Program-made: the position numbers and the translations under genes
From: Pyropia haitanensis
Taxonomy: Eukaryota; Rhodophyta; Bangiophyceae; Bangiales; Bangiaceae
Assembly (NCBI GenBank): GCA_008729055.1
Contig: SDUX01000010.1
Location: forward strand, 1,612,001 to 1,676,000
Length of the DNA stretch: 64,000 nt
Reading direction: 5' to 3'
Shown here: positions 31,471 through 41,692 of the stretch, in pieces
Position numbering within the stretch: position 1 is the stretch's first letter
How the letters are laid out: each line of letters opens with the position of its first letter
Notes under the pieces: generated by a model
The model's input: the letters and a program-made list of their open reading frames with translations, nothing else
The model's database searches: none
Told to the model about the DNA's origin: nothing

Positions 31471-33686
31471 CTGCCGCACCGCGGCGGCTGTGGACGAGGT
31501 GGACCCCCCCCCCACCCCCCTCGGATCACCGGCACAGACCACCAACGCGGCAGCAGCGGGTGAGCTCCCGACGGCGTGGCCGCCGCCGCCGCAGCCCTGC
31601 AGGAGGCGCAACGGCCGCGGCGCTTCCGCCGCTCGCAACGTCGTCCCCCGTCTGTGGGGCGCGGGTGGATCGCGTCTGCTGGGCCGCGGGCGGCCGCCCC
31701 TCACCACCCACCAGTGTGCCCCCTCCGACGCGGTATTCGCTCCGGTGCTCGCGTGTGCCCGTCCGCGCGGCGGTTGCCAACGGCGCTTTGGCGGGCCACC
31801 CACGGAGCGCGCTTGCCAATCTCCCAAACTGTGCAAAGGCAGCACTTTTGGCCTGTGAATTCACGCTTTCCCGCCGACGAGCACGAGTGGTTTGGTCCTT
31901 GGTGGACACAGAGAGAGAAGAACAACCTGTCTGCCACAATATCCACGAGCCGCGCGCTCGCCGCGCTCGACTCGAGAACGCCCGCCGCGGCTGGTGCAGT
32001 TTCCGCCGCCGCGGCTGGTGCAGTTTCCGCCGCCGCGGCTGGTGCAGTTTCCGCCGCCGCGGCTGGTGCAGTTTCCGCCGCCGCGGCTGGTGCAGTTTCC
32101 GCCGCCGCGGCTGGTGCAGTTTCCGCCGCCGCGGCTCGGTCGCCGTCCCCCTTGGGCGCCCACCGGCGGCCCCCCCCGCCCCCCGCCACTCCATGCTCTA
32201 CCCGCCCCGCGCGCCCCATCAGACGGTCGCCGCGGGGATGACCGCCCCCAGCCGCCCTCGCACAGGGCCGCCGGCGCCGCGGCGGTGGCACGGCGGCCGC
32301 CGCCGGCGAGCGACGCGGCGGCCACCGGCGCGACCTCGGGGGTGCCGCCGCCCGGCCGGCACGGGCGGCGCCCCCTCAGGGGGCAAGCGACGCCGCGACG
32401 ACCGCGCGCCACCCCTCGCGGCGGTGGCCTCCTCCCCTCCCGCCGGCCGGCCGCTGCTCTTGCGGCGGCCGCCCCCCTCCCCTCGCGGTGGCCACCCCCG
32501 CCCCTCGCGGCGGCCACCCTCTCATCCCCGGGGGCGGCCGCCGCCGCCCTTTGCGGCGGCGGCCCCCTCCCCTCCCGGCGGCCGCCCCCTCGCCACGCGC
32601 CGGTCGGCCTGTGCACGGCGCCGCCGGGCACCACCCCCCTGTTGGCCACCCGCCTTGGTGGCCGGCCAGCCCCGCCGGCACACTCCTGGACGCGCCGCGC
32701 CTGCAGATGGGCACCCGCACTTCCAGGGCGCTCCCTGCCCCGCGCCGCCGCCGCTCTGCGGCGCGCCAGCTTCCCGCGGTGCATCTTGGCGCCCTTCATA
32801 GACGCCCGTGTTTCCCAACGCCGCCTGGCCGTGTCGTGCCCTCCGCTGGGCGGCCCCGCGGGGTGCGACCCCTCCAGCCGCCCGCTCAGTGTGACGGCGT
32901 AGGGTACCAAGAGGGGGGCACCCGTGCTCAGGTGAGAAAGAACGTACCCACGCGCCTTTCCTAGCACAGACACCGTTGCAGTGGAGTCCAGCCCGCCGGT
33001 GAGAACTGTCCCCGTACATGGGTGCACAAAGGGGGCGTTTTTCAAACGTGAGTACCTCAGACTTGGCGCCAGAGTTGGACGCCCATTGCGTATTCCTGCA
33101 CAGACGGCCAAAGGAGAGAAGGGCGTAGACCACAAGTCAGAAGCAAGGCCATACAATGAAAGGGAAGCACAAAGTCCACGTCCTTCCATGCGGCCCAAGC
33201 GCTCAGCATGAGCTCCTCAACACTGCAAACACATCGCGGCGTAGTACCGGGACTGCTCAAGGTCTGCCGGAGAGGCAAAGTGGAGCGTGCCTCAGAGGAC
33301 CGGGGGGAGGAACCCATCCGGCACCCCGTCGGCGCGCGTCCGCACGCCATCCGCCGCCTAGAGAAAAGAGGCACGTGAGACAGGGCATCCAGTCCAACGT
33401 GTGGCTCGTGGACGTATCGGGGGTGGAGCGGCGTGGGCGGCGAGCACCCGTGGAGGACATCACGGGGAAGGGGAACGGCACCCCCTTCCGTGAGCAAACC
33501 ATGAGTGCTTCCACGTCGTACGGCGTGGCACAACAAGAACGTACTGTCCACGCGCCGGAAGCAGACGACCGCCCGTCCCACAAGCCCCGGCGAGCGGCGC
33601 ACCCGTCCCCCCCCCCACCACCCCCCCCCGCCCCACCCGCCGCCCCGCGCGACGCCACGCCCCCCCTTCCCCCCCCCCCCCCCCCC
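31471..33686. other. Intergenic region with minisatellite and possible minus-strand exons
   Basis: Low-complexity GC-rich DNA plus a minisatellite (separate entry). Between about 33,400 and 32,930 the minus strand shows a dense series of splice-like signals: acceptor CTCTTTTCTCTAG (about 33,361), acceptor GTGTTTGCAG (about 33,225), acceptor CCGTCTGTGCAG (about 33,101) followed by a 40-nt segment and donor GAG|GTACTC, acceptor GTACGGGGACAG with donor GTGG|GTACGT (about 32,946). They could belong to a multi-exon transcript, but joined frames contain stops or no recognisable domain. Confidence 0.35.
31989..32132 (+). repeat. 24-bp minisatellite, six perfect units
   Basis: Six head-to-tail perfect copies of a 24-bp unit starting GGCTGGTGCAGTTTCCGCCG, with a partial seventh. 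The period is a multiple of three and both strands stay open: the minus strand reads ETAPAAAA repeats and the plus strand RGWCSFRR repeats, so coding cannot be inferred from openness. Perfect identity suggests recent expansion. Confidence 0.9.
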
Positions 33687-34399
33687 CTATGAGCCGACCT
33701 TGGACTTGGCCAGCACCGCAAACAGCGACGCGGTCTTGGACGCGCCCGCGCCCGCCGCGGCGGCGGCGGCGCGCTTGCCGCCGCCGCCCGCGCCGGCCTT
33801 GACCGCAAACGGGTTGCGCGCCGCCGCGGCCTTGCCGCCGCCGCCCGCCGCGGCCGCCGCCTTGGCGCCCCCGCCACCGCCCGCCGCCGCGCCCGCGGGT
33901 GCTGTCGCCGACGCGGCGGCGGCGGCCGCCGCCGCCGCCGCCGTCGTCGCCGCGGCGAGGCCGCGGGGCTTTGCGGCGGCCGGCCGGCCGCGCCGCCGCG
34001 GCGTGGGGGCGGCCGCCGCCACGGCGCGCGCCTTTTTGGCCGGCGACGCGGCCGCCGCCGCGGCGGCGGCCGCCTCGGCCGCCGCGTCCTCCTCCTCTTC
34101 CTCGCCGGCGGCCGTGGCGGCGGCGCCCCCCGCCCCGGCGGCCGTCGCCGCCGCCGCGTGCGATGACCCGCCGCCGCCGCCGGCGGCAGCGGCCTCCCCC
34201 TCGGTATCGCTCCCCGCCGACGACGGCACCGCCCGCGGTGGCGGCGGCGGCGGCGGCCGCTGGCGTGCCGCCGCTGCGGGCGCCGCCGCCGGCGCGGCCG
34301 CACGCAGCAGGGCGAGGACCGTCGGCGGGGCCTTGCGCTTGCGCGACGGCGGCATGAGCGCCGCGAGCTCCGCATCGTCCACCCCCGCGTCCTTGTCGC

Positions 34400-34435
<36 letters not shown>

Positions 34436-34626
34436 TGGTGGCAACGTCGGCGGCGGCGGCGGCCGCCGCCGGCGCAGCGGCCGCCGCCGACGGCCGCGGC
34501 GGCCGCGGCACCACCCGCCGCACGCCCACGGGCGCGTCGTCGTCCTCGTCGGCGGCAGCCGCGGCGCACATCACGTCCACCGCCGCCGCCGCGGGGGCCC
34601 CCCACGCCGGCGGCGGTGGCGGCGCC

Positions 34627-34658
<32 letters not shown>

Positions 34659-37600
34659 CGGCGGTGACGCGGCCGCCCCCCCCCCGGCGGCGTGCCCCCC
34701 ACGGCGGCGGCGGCGGACCCCCCCCGCGGTGAGCCCCGCGTCGTCCCCAAAGTCCTTGACCGCAGCCAGCCGCTCGATGCGCGCCGCCAGCGCCGGCAGC
34801 TTGTAGTGGTTGGCAACGACGGCGGCAAACTCGTGGCTCTTGTGCAGCGACAGGCGGGCGGCATAGTCGAGCGCGCGGGCGCCCTTGGCCGCCACCGCCG
34901 CCTCCTCCACCAGCTTAAGCAGGCACTTGTCCACCGCCACGTTGGCCGCGCCGAGGCCCCGCTCCGCCGCGTCGAGCGCCGCCTCCGCCTCGGCCTCGGC
35001 CTCGTCGGGCGGGTCGCCGCCGCCCGCCGCCGCCGCCGCCGCCGCCGCGTCGGCGGCGGCGGCGGCGGCGGCAACGCCCGCCGCCGCGTCGGCCGCGGCG
35101 AGGCGCGCGCGGAACAGGCGCGCCGCCGCCCGCGACGCGGACGCGTCAATGACCGGCGACGTAAAGGGCACCGGCGTCAGCGGCGGCCGCGGCGACGCGC
35201 GCGGCGCGGTGCGGCCGGCGTAGCAGGCGGCGCCAATTAGCTCGTCGCCGGCCACGCCGACCGGCCAGAGGTACTCGCAGCCGGCGGCGGCGGCCGCGTC
35301 GGCGACGAGCGGCACCCAGTGGGCGCCGCCGACGACCGCGTCGCCGCCGCCATCGGCGGCGGCGGCCGCGGCGGCGGCGGCGGCGCCGCCGGCGCGGCGG
35401 CGGCTGTCCATCAGCACCGTCAGGCTGCCCGCCGAGTCGTACACCCCCACCCGCCCGCCGTCGGCGTCGGTAAAGCCCACCCACCGCAGCGCCGACCGCG
35501 GGGACAGGCGGAGCGGCCCCGCCGCAAGCGTCGCGACCACCTCCCCCGTCGCCGCCGCGACGCGGAGGAGCTCAAACGCGAGCTCGCCCCCGCCCCCGCC
35601 CGGCGGGGCGGTGACGACCAGCAGCCGGTCGCCCGCGGCGGCGGCGGTGACGGGCACCCCCCGCAGGCGGCACACGTCGGTCTGCACGCCCGTCAGGGAC
35701 GCCACCCGCAGCAGCCCCGCCGTCGTGACGACCGCCGCGAAGCGGGCGCCGAGCGCGACCGCGGCGGGCGCCTCCCCCCGCGGCAGCGGCAGCGTCCAGT
35801 CCGCGTTGGCCGCCCACGACCCCGCCGGCCGGAAAAACACCGTCGCCGCGTGCGCGCGCGACGCGGGCGCCGCAAAGAGGGCGCCGAGGTCGCCGAGCAC
35901 GCCCGCCGTGTAGCCATAGTGGTCGATAAACGACGCCGGCCGGCGGTCGCCGTCGGCATAGTCGATCGCGACGGTCGCGTGGGTGGCCGCCGCGGTGGAC
36001 GTGATGGTGCCGGCGAGGGACCAGTGGAGGAGGCGGGCGGCGCCGACGGCGGGCGTGCCGGCCGCGTCGGTCGTGTCCCACGGGGTCGCCGACGGCATAA
36101 ACGCGGCGGGCACGCGGTCGCCGCGGCCGCGGCGGCGGCGGCGGCCGCCGCCGCCGCCGCCACCGCCGCCGCCCTTGCCACCCGACCGGTGGCCACGGCG
36201 GCGGCCGCCGGCGGCGGCGAGGCCGTCTGCGGCGTCATCCCCCCCCGCGGCACCGCCGGCGCGCCCCCCCCCAGCAGCCGCGCCGCGGCGGCCACGGCCG
36301 CGGCGCCCCCCCCGCTCGTCCGCCTCGGAGCGGCCGGCGGCGTCCGACTCGGTGTCGGCGGCGGCGGCCTCGGCGGCGAGCGCGCGCTCAATCCGCCGCC
36401 GCGCGGCGGCGGCGGCGGCAGACGCCTCGGACCCGCCGCCGTCGGTGCTGCCCGAGCCGATCGTGTCCCCCCCGTCGCTGTCATCGCTGCCGCTGCTGCC
36501 GCCGCTACCACTGCCGCCGCCGTCGCTGTCGCCGCCACTGCCGCCGTCATCGTCCTGGCCCTGCACGCTGCCGCCGCTGCCGCCGTCGCTGTCGCCGCCG
36601 TCGCCGCCACGGCGCGCCGTCGGGTGCAGCCGCCGCTTCTTCCTCGCCGACCGGTGCACGACGCCGTCGTCGTCGGCGCCGCCGTCATCGGTGCCGCCGC
36701 CGCCGTCGCCGTCGCCGCCGCCGGCGCTGCCGTCGCGCGTGTCGGCGTCGCCGCCAACGACGGCGTCGGCCCAGCCACCCCCGCCCGCGGCGGCAGCCCC
36801 CCCCGCCGCCACCGCCGCGGCCGCGGCCGCCGTCGCCGCGGCCGCCGCGGCCGCCGGCGGCGCCCCCCCCCCCCCGCCGGGCGGGCGCCCCCCCCCCGCC
36901 ACCCGCCGCGCGCGGGCGGCCGAGCGGCGGCGGCGCCCGCGGCTTCCCCCGCCCCCCCGCGTCGGCGCCGAGCGCCGCCACCGGCGGCACCGCCGCGGCC
37001 GCCGCCCACGACGGCGCCATGTGCGGCGGGAGGACGTCGCCAAGCACCGCCCAGTGCCCCGACGCGTCGGTGACGAGCAGCGCCGCCGCCGCCGGGTGCC
37101 ACGCCAGGTCCCGGACGGGGCGGCCGCCCTCGAGCCGCCACCGGTCGACGACCTCGGCGGTCGGGAGGTGCCACACCACCACCCCGCCGGTGCCGTCGCC
37201 GGTCGCAACGTAGCCGCCGGCGGGGGAGACGGCAATCGCCGTCACGCCCGCGCGGGTGCCGCCGCCGCCGCCGCCGCCGCCAGGCGCGCCGCCGGCCATG
37301 CCGGCGGCGGCCGCCGCACCGGCACCCCCCTCCCGGTCGGCCGCGTCGTCGGCGCCGTCGTGGGCGCCCTCCAGCTCGGCGGTGACCCCCCACGCCTCCC
37401 GCGACAGCACGACCGCCCCCCCGTCGCCACCCACCAGCACGGACCCCCCGTCTGGCGTCCACGCGGCGCACGTCGGGGCGGCGAGGCGGCCGCCGAGGTC
37501 CGCCTCGGCGACCAGGCCGCCCGCGTCGACGCCCCAGACGGCGACCCCCCCCCGGGCGCCGACCGACACCACATAGTCCCCCAGCGGGTCGTACGCGAGC

Positions 37601-38056
37601 GCCGCGATCGGCTCATCACCGCGGCCGGCGCAGCCGCCACGGAGGATGGACACCTGCTGCGACGCCGGGTCGGCGGTGGCGATGAGCTTGAGGACGCCGG
37701 GCTCGTCGCCCGCCGCGGCGAGCAGCGAGCCGGTCGGCGAGAAGGCGAGCGCCCGGACGGGGCGGCCAAAGCGGGCGGGCGCGGCGAGCAGCGCCGCGGC
37801 GTCGCCCCAGGCGGCCAGCTCGCCGCCGCCGGGGGACTCGGAGACGCCGCCGCCGGCACCGGCGGCGGCGGCAGACCCCCCTGCCGCCGCCGCCGCGGCG
37901 GCGGCGGCGGCGGGCACGGGCGGCAGCGTAAACAGGCGGACGTACGAGTCCTCGTCGCCCGTCGCGAGGAGCGTCCCCCCCGGGTGCACCGCGAGCGCCG
38001 TAATCGCCGCCGCGTGCGCCGCCGACGCGGCCGACAGCTCCACCGCGGGGGGCTCC

Positions 38057-38090
<34 letters not shown>

Positions 38091-38277
38091 GGTCACCGCC
38101 GCCGCGGCCGGCGGCGGCGGCCCACCACGGGACGCCCGCCGCGGCGGTGTGGTGTGCGAGGATGGCCCCGTCGGCGCCCGCGGTGAGCGTCAGCGCCCCC
38201 GACGGGAGCGGCGCGAGGCCGCCGCCGCCGCCGCCGCCGGGCGCGTGCGCCCAGTGCATGCGCACGCGGGTGGCCAT
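33687..38277 (-). CDS. WDHD1: Ctf4/WDHD1 (AND-1) replisome adaptor protein
   Basis: The start is the ATG at 38277 (MATRVRMHWAHAPG). The N-terminal half (to about 37,050) is a WD40 propeller, with repeats such as ITALAVHPGGTLLATGDEDS, VRALAFSPTGSLLAAAGDE and IAALAYDPLGDYVVSVGA. A frame change occurs at two adjacent G-runs (36,862-36,898). It is followed by an acidic Gly/Asp/Ser linker with the basic cluster RKKRR (about 36,630), then the SepB/Ctf4 propeller (RLLHWSLAGTITS, SFIDHYGYTAGVLGD, ALRWVGFTDADG, GCEYLWPVGVAGDELIGAAC) and the helical bundle (VDKCLLKLVEEAAV, ALDYAARLSLHKSHEFA, LPALAARIERLAAV). The Ala-rich tail has a (DA)n run and an AT-hook-like RRRGRPAAAKPRG, and no HMG box. With two bases restored the length is 1,530 aa. 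In this family the trimeric protein links the CMG helicase to DNA polymerase alpha. Confidence 0.9.
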
Positions 38278-39004
38278 GGTGGCAGTCGTGGCGGAGCAAG
38301 TCGTGGGGGGTGGGGGGGGGAGGGAGGGACGCGGGTGGCCGCGGAGCACTGTGCTGTAGGGGGGGGGGGAGAGGAGAGGAAGATGCTAGTGGTGGCCGGC
38401 GGGGAAAGAGTCACGATGAGAGAGAAAAAAAAGGAAGGAACAAAGTCGCGGCAAGGGGTAAGAGGGCAAGAACCGAGAGAGGGAGGACCGACAGCGGGGG
38501 CGCCGAGAGGGGCAGAGGCACCCGCGGCGCCGACGCCGAGCGCGCCGTGACAGCGCGGCGCGATGGGGAGGACGGAGGGGGGGCGGTCGCGGCTGCGGCC
38601 ACACCACAGCGGGGACGGCCACGCCGTTGGCGCCTCTGCCGCCGCGTCGGCAGACGGGCGGCGACCGCCCGGTGGGCTGGGGGGGGGCGGCGTGCCGGCG
38701 GCTGGCGGAGGGGGACGCGGGGCAGCCGCGCCCCCCCCCAACACGCCCCACGGGCGCGGGCCGCTGGCGCGGCCGGCGCGGTCGGCGCGGCCGGCCGCAC
38801 GGCGGCCGCGCCGCGCGCGCGCCGCAGACCCGCCCGCGCGGCCGCGGCGGTCGACGCGCGCCGCCAACCGCGACCTGGCGGGAGCCGCCCGCCGCCGGCG
38901 GCTGCACCGCGTTGGCCTGCCGGGGAATTTGGAAAACACCGCGCCCCGATGCGACTGGAATTCCACCCACCCGCACGGACACGCGCCACGCGCCGCCCGC
39001 CCCG
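38278..39004. other. Upstream region of WDHD1 gene
   Basis: GC-rich purine-strand bias (long G/A stretches on the plus strand at 38,310-38,480), presumably the promoter and 5' UTR of the WDHD1 gene. No other gene supported. Confidence 0.45.
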
Positions 39005-39731
39005 CGCTGCGCGGTCAAACCCGTGATCCCGACGAGAGCAGATCTGGGCCTCGTTGAGCGAGTGCGAATCCGCGCGGGGTCGTGCGAATCGCCCCGTGAG
39101 CCCCCACGGACCGCCTTTTTTTTGTACACCGCCGCACACGCGCGTGGAGGTCAATTTGCACAGTGTGCGAAGCGCTTTTTTTGCTCATACTGATGGAGGT
39201 GGTGGACGACGACCTTGTCGTCGAAGACGTGGTCACCGGACACAGTGCGGCTCCACATTGGGAGCTATTAGGCGCAAACACTGCACGGTTTCGTGCAGTT
39301 TGTGCAGTGGAGTCTTGCAAACAGTGCAAGTTTAGCACTGCCGGCCGCGATCGTCCCACGTCGGCACACAGCCGCGAGACGGAACTTTGGAGGACGGACC
39401 CTCACTTGGGGCTCTCGCAGTGGTATTTGAGTGCGGCCGATGCGACCTCAGTCCAACTGTCCACAGCCCCCGGCCTCCAGATCGCGCCCCCGCCAACAAC
39501 AGCAGGTGACTTGAACGAAGTCATGACCTAAATTATTTCACAATCCCACGGTGAGGTCCGAGGCGTCCGACCGCTGTCGGGTGCCAGACTGCACGGTTTC
39601 GCACAAACCGCGATCATTGGAGTGCTAAAACTGCACTCCCTGCGCGGCTGCGTGCGACACAGCACTCGCCCCACGGCCTCTCTGAGGCCCTTCACCCGCC
39701 ACGGCAGAGTCACGGGTTTGACCGCGCAGCG
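39005..39731 (+). mobile_element. Non-autonomous TIR element, related to the 780-bp family (727 bp, CCG target duplication)
   Basis: Ends are a perfect 22-bp inverted repeat beginning CGCTGCGCGGTCAAACCCGT, flanked on both sides by CCG (39002-39004, 39732-39734). The ends start with CGC and share the core GTCAAACCCG with the 780-bp element, and the duplication again fits CNG. Inside, an ATG frame at 39193-39531 (112 aa) starts with acidic residues (MEVVDDDLVVEDVV), reminiscent of the frame start in the other family. No transposase domain is present. The body is less GC-rich than its flanks. Confidence 0.8.
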
Positions 39732-40998
39732 CCGCCTTGACCGCCCCGCCCCCTCGCCGAGCACGGCGCCGGTGCCATGCGTGCGGGCGCACGGCCAATG
39801 GCGGCCACGCCGGCGGTGGCCACCGCCGCGGCCCTACAGGACGCGCACCCACCAGCGAGCGTCCGCTCTTCCGTCCAGTCGACGACAGGCAGAGACGGGT
39901 GCCGGTGCACGCAGCACACGCGGTGGCGGTGCCACCGGCGCGGCCGTCTCGACGGCCGCCCGCCGTCGCCGCTGCTCGCCTCCTCTACTGGGCGCGCCGG
40001 TGGAGCACACACGCGGGTGCGGGAAAGAGTGCAAAACACAGAACGGGGCCGACGGCGGCGGCGGCGGTCGCGCCGCCAATGCGCTCCGGGTGGCCGCGCC
40101 GCCGCCGCCGCCGCCGCCGCCGTGGCGTCGCGCTTGGCGGCACGCCACGGCGGCACTGGCGGGGTGGCCCCGTGTGCCGCTGCAGCGCGCGAGGGAGCAG
40201 GCGGCTGGCTGCCTGGACGGGCCGGCCGCCGCGCGGTGCGTGGCATCCGGGGGCAGCCGCGGCGGGCGGGGGTGCTCCCTTGGCGAGCGCCGGCAGCTGG
40301 TTGCAGCAGCGTTGGGATGCCGACGCCGCGACCGCGCGATGGCACGCGGCGGCCGCCACTGCACCGGGCGTCCGTGGTAGACGCGACCGGCGGCTCAAAC
40401 TGTGGTTGACCACGCCAGGCCTTTTCCCCGCGCGGGGCCACCACCCCAACGGGGAGGCCTCTGCACAAAAGGGGGGAGCGCTGAGGCGTCATCGCCCCCC
40501 CCGCGACCAGCGGTGGGACAGACAAAAGTATCGAGCTGGGCCACCACCCAAGCGACCGGCACGGGTGGCGACCAACCACCGCAGGCCATCCATAAACCAT
40601 CGATGAGAAAACCAGACGAAAGAGGAAAGAAAGACACACACAGCTGATGCATGCGGCACGACATTCACACCACCCACGCCAGGAGCCACTCAAACCAAAC
40701 CGCCACCAGCACGTTGATGCCCCACTCCCGACCGCCCCCCCCCCCCCCCCCGCACAACCCGCCCTGTACTACCCCCATCCAACGCGCCCCCAGATGGCAA
40801 GCGGGGTCTGCGCAGCACCACTGCCGCCAGGCCTTGCCGCCGCCCCAAACGGCCAGCCGACAAAGAAGCCCGCATCCAAAAAAAAAAAAAAAAACAACCA
40901 TCGCAGCTGCTGGGCGCACGGCTCACCAACCGGCAGGCGCTCGCTCACACCGCGCGCGCGCGGCGCATGCGCGGCGCGCACGCTCGGTCGGGGCGCGC
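39732..40998. other. Intergenic region and 3' flank of psaO
   Basis: No supported gene. About 39,740-40,400 is GC-rich with frames open on both strands. A 16-nt A-run at about 40,879-40,894 (T-run on the psaO strand) lies about 105 bp beyond the psaO stop codon and may be in its 3' UTR. Confidence 0.5.
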
Positions 40999-41692
40999 TT
41001 AGATGTCGTCAAAGCGGCCCGACTTGCGCCCATTGACGCCAATGGTGCCAAAGATGAGGGCGGCAAAGAGGCCAGTGTGCCAGAGGAAGCACAGGGTCCA
41101 GAACGGGTCATCGCCGGCCGGGCCCTTGGGCCACGCCGCCAGGTTGGCGTTCATCGACGCGAGGAACGCCTGCGTCAGGCCCGTGCCGCTCGTCAGGGCA
41201 ATGGGCGCCGGCAGCGAGGACGGCACCACCCAGCCGAGGATGGCGAGCACAATGATGACCGGGTTGATCTCAAAGGGCGTGTTCTCCGAGATCTCAAACC
41301 TGTCCACAGCAACGCGAGCGCGGGAAGGGGCACCGGTGGGGCACGACACGAGCAGCACTCTGCACGTCAGTACCACACACCAATGGACGCATCAAACCAG
41401 CTCACGCCACAGGCCAGACGACGACGGCCGCGCCCGTGCCACTGGCAGCCGACCCTCTTGCAGCTCCCGACGCCCCGCCCAGCCAAACCCCCATCGCCGC
41501 AAGCACACAACACACACGCCGACCATAACAAAAAAAAAAAAAAAAAACCTACTTCATGGTCGGCACGACCGCCACGGGCGCCGCCACCTTGGCAGCCACG
41601 CGGGCGCCGACAAATACGGAGCGCGACGTGCACACCGACGCGCGGACGGCGCGGGCCGAGACCGGGGCAACCGCGGCACCAATGAAGGCCAT
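40999..41692 (-). CDS. psaO: Photosystem I subunit O precursor (PsaO), two exons
   Basis: Exon 1 41692-41553 encodes a 46-residue targeting peptide (MAFIGAAVAPVSARAVRASV, then CTSRSVFVGARVAAK). The donor GTAGGT at 41552 is followed at once by a T17 tract; the acceptor TGTGGACAG ends at 41300 and exon 2 is 41299-40999. The split codon AA|G restores the frame, giving 146 aa. The mature part FEISENTPFEINP carries two membrane segments (INPVIIVLAILGWVVPSSLP and FWTLCFLWHTGLFAALIFG), the family features WPKGPAG-DDPFW and WHTGLF, and the end GVNGRKSGRFDDI. PsaO sits at the PSI edge with PsaA, PsaL and PsaK and aids binding of mobile antenna or state-transition complexes in plants; in red algae it is nuclear-encoded. 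The identification is secure and indicates a photosynthetic eukaryote. Confidence 0.95.

Noticed and set aside
32960..33050. GGLDST on the minus strand, like the PPi-loop of asparagine synthase
   Set aside because: Reaching this frame from the neighbouring 40-nt candidate exon would require reading a stop codon, and no other synthase motif is nearby.
33505..34806. 433-aa plus-strand open frame, Ala/Pro-rich
   Set aside because: It is the complement of the WDHD1 C-terminus, whose minus-strand frame has clear Ctf4 domains.
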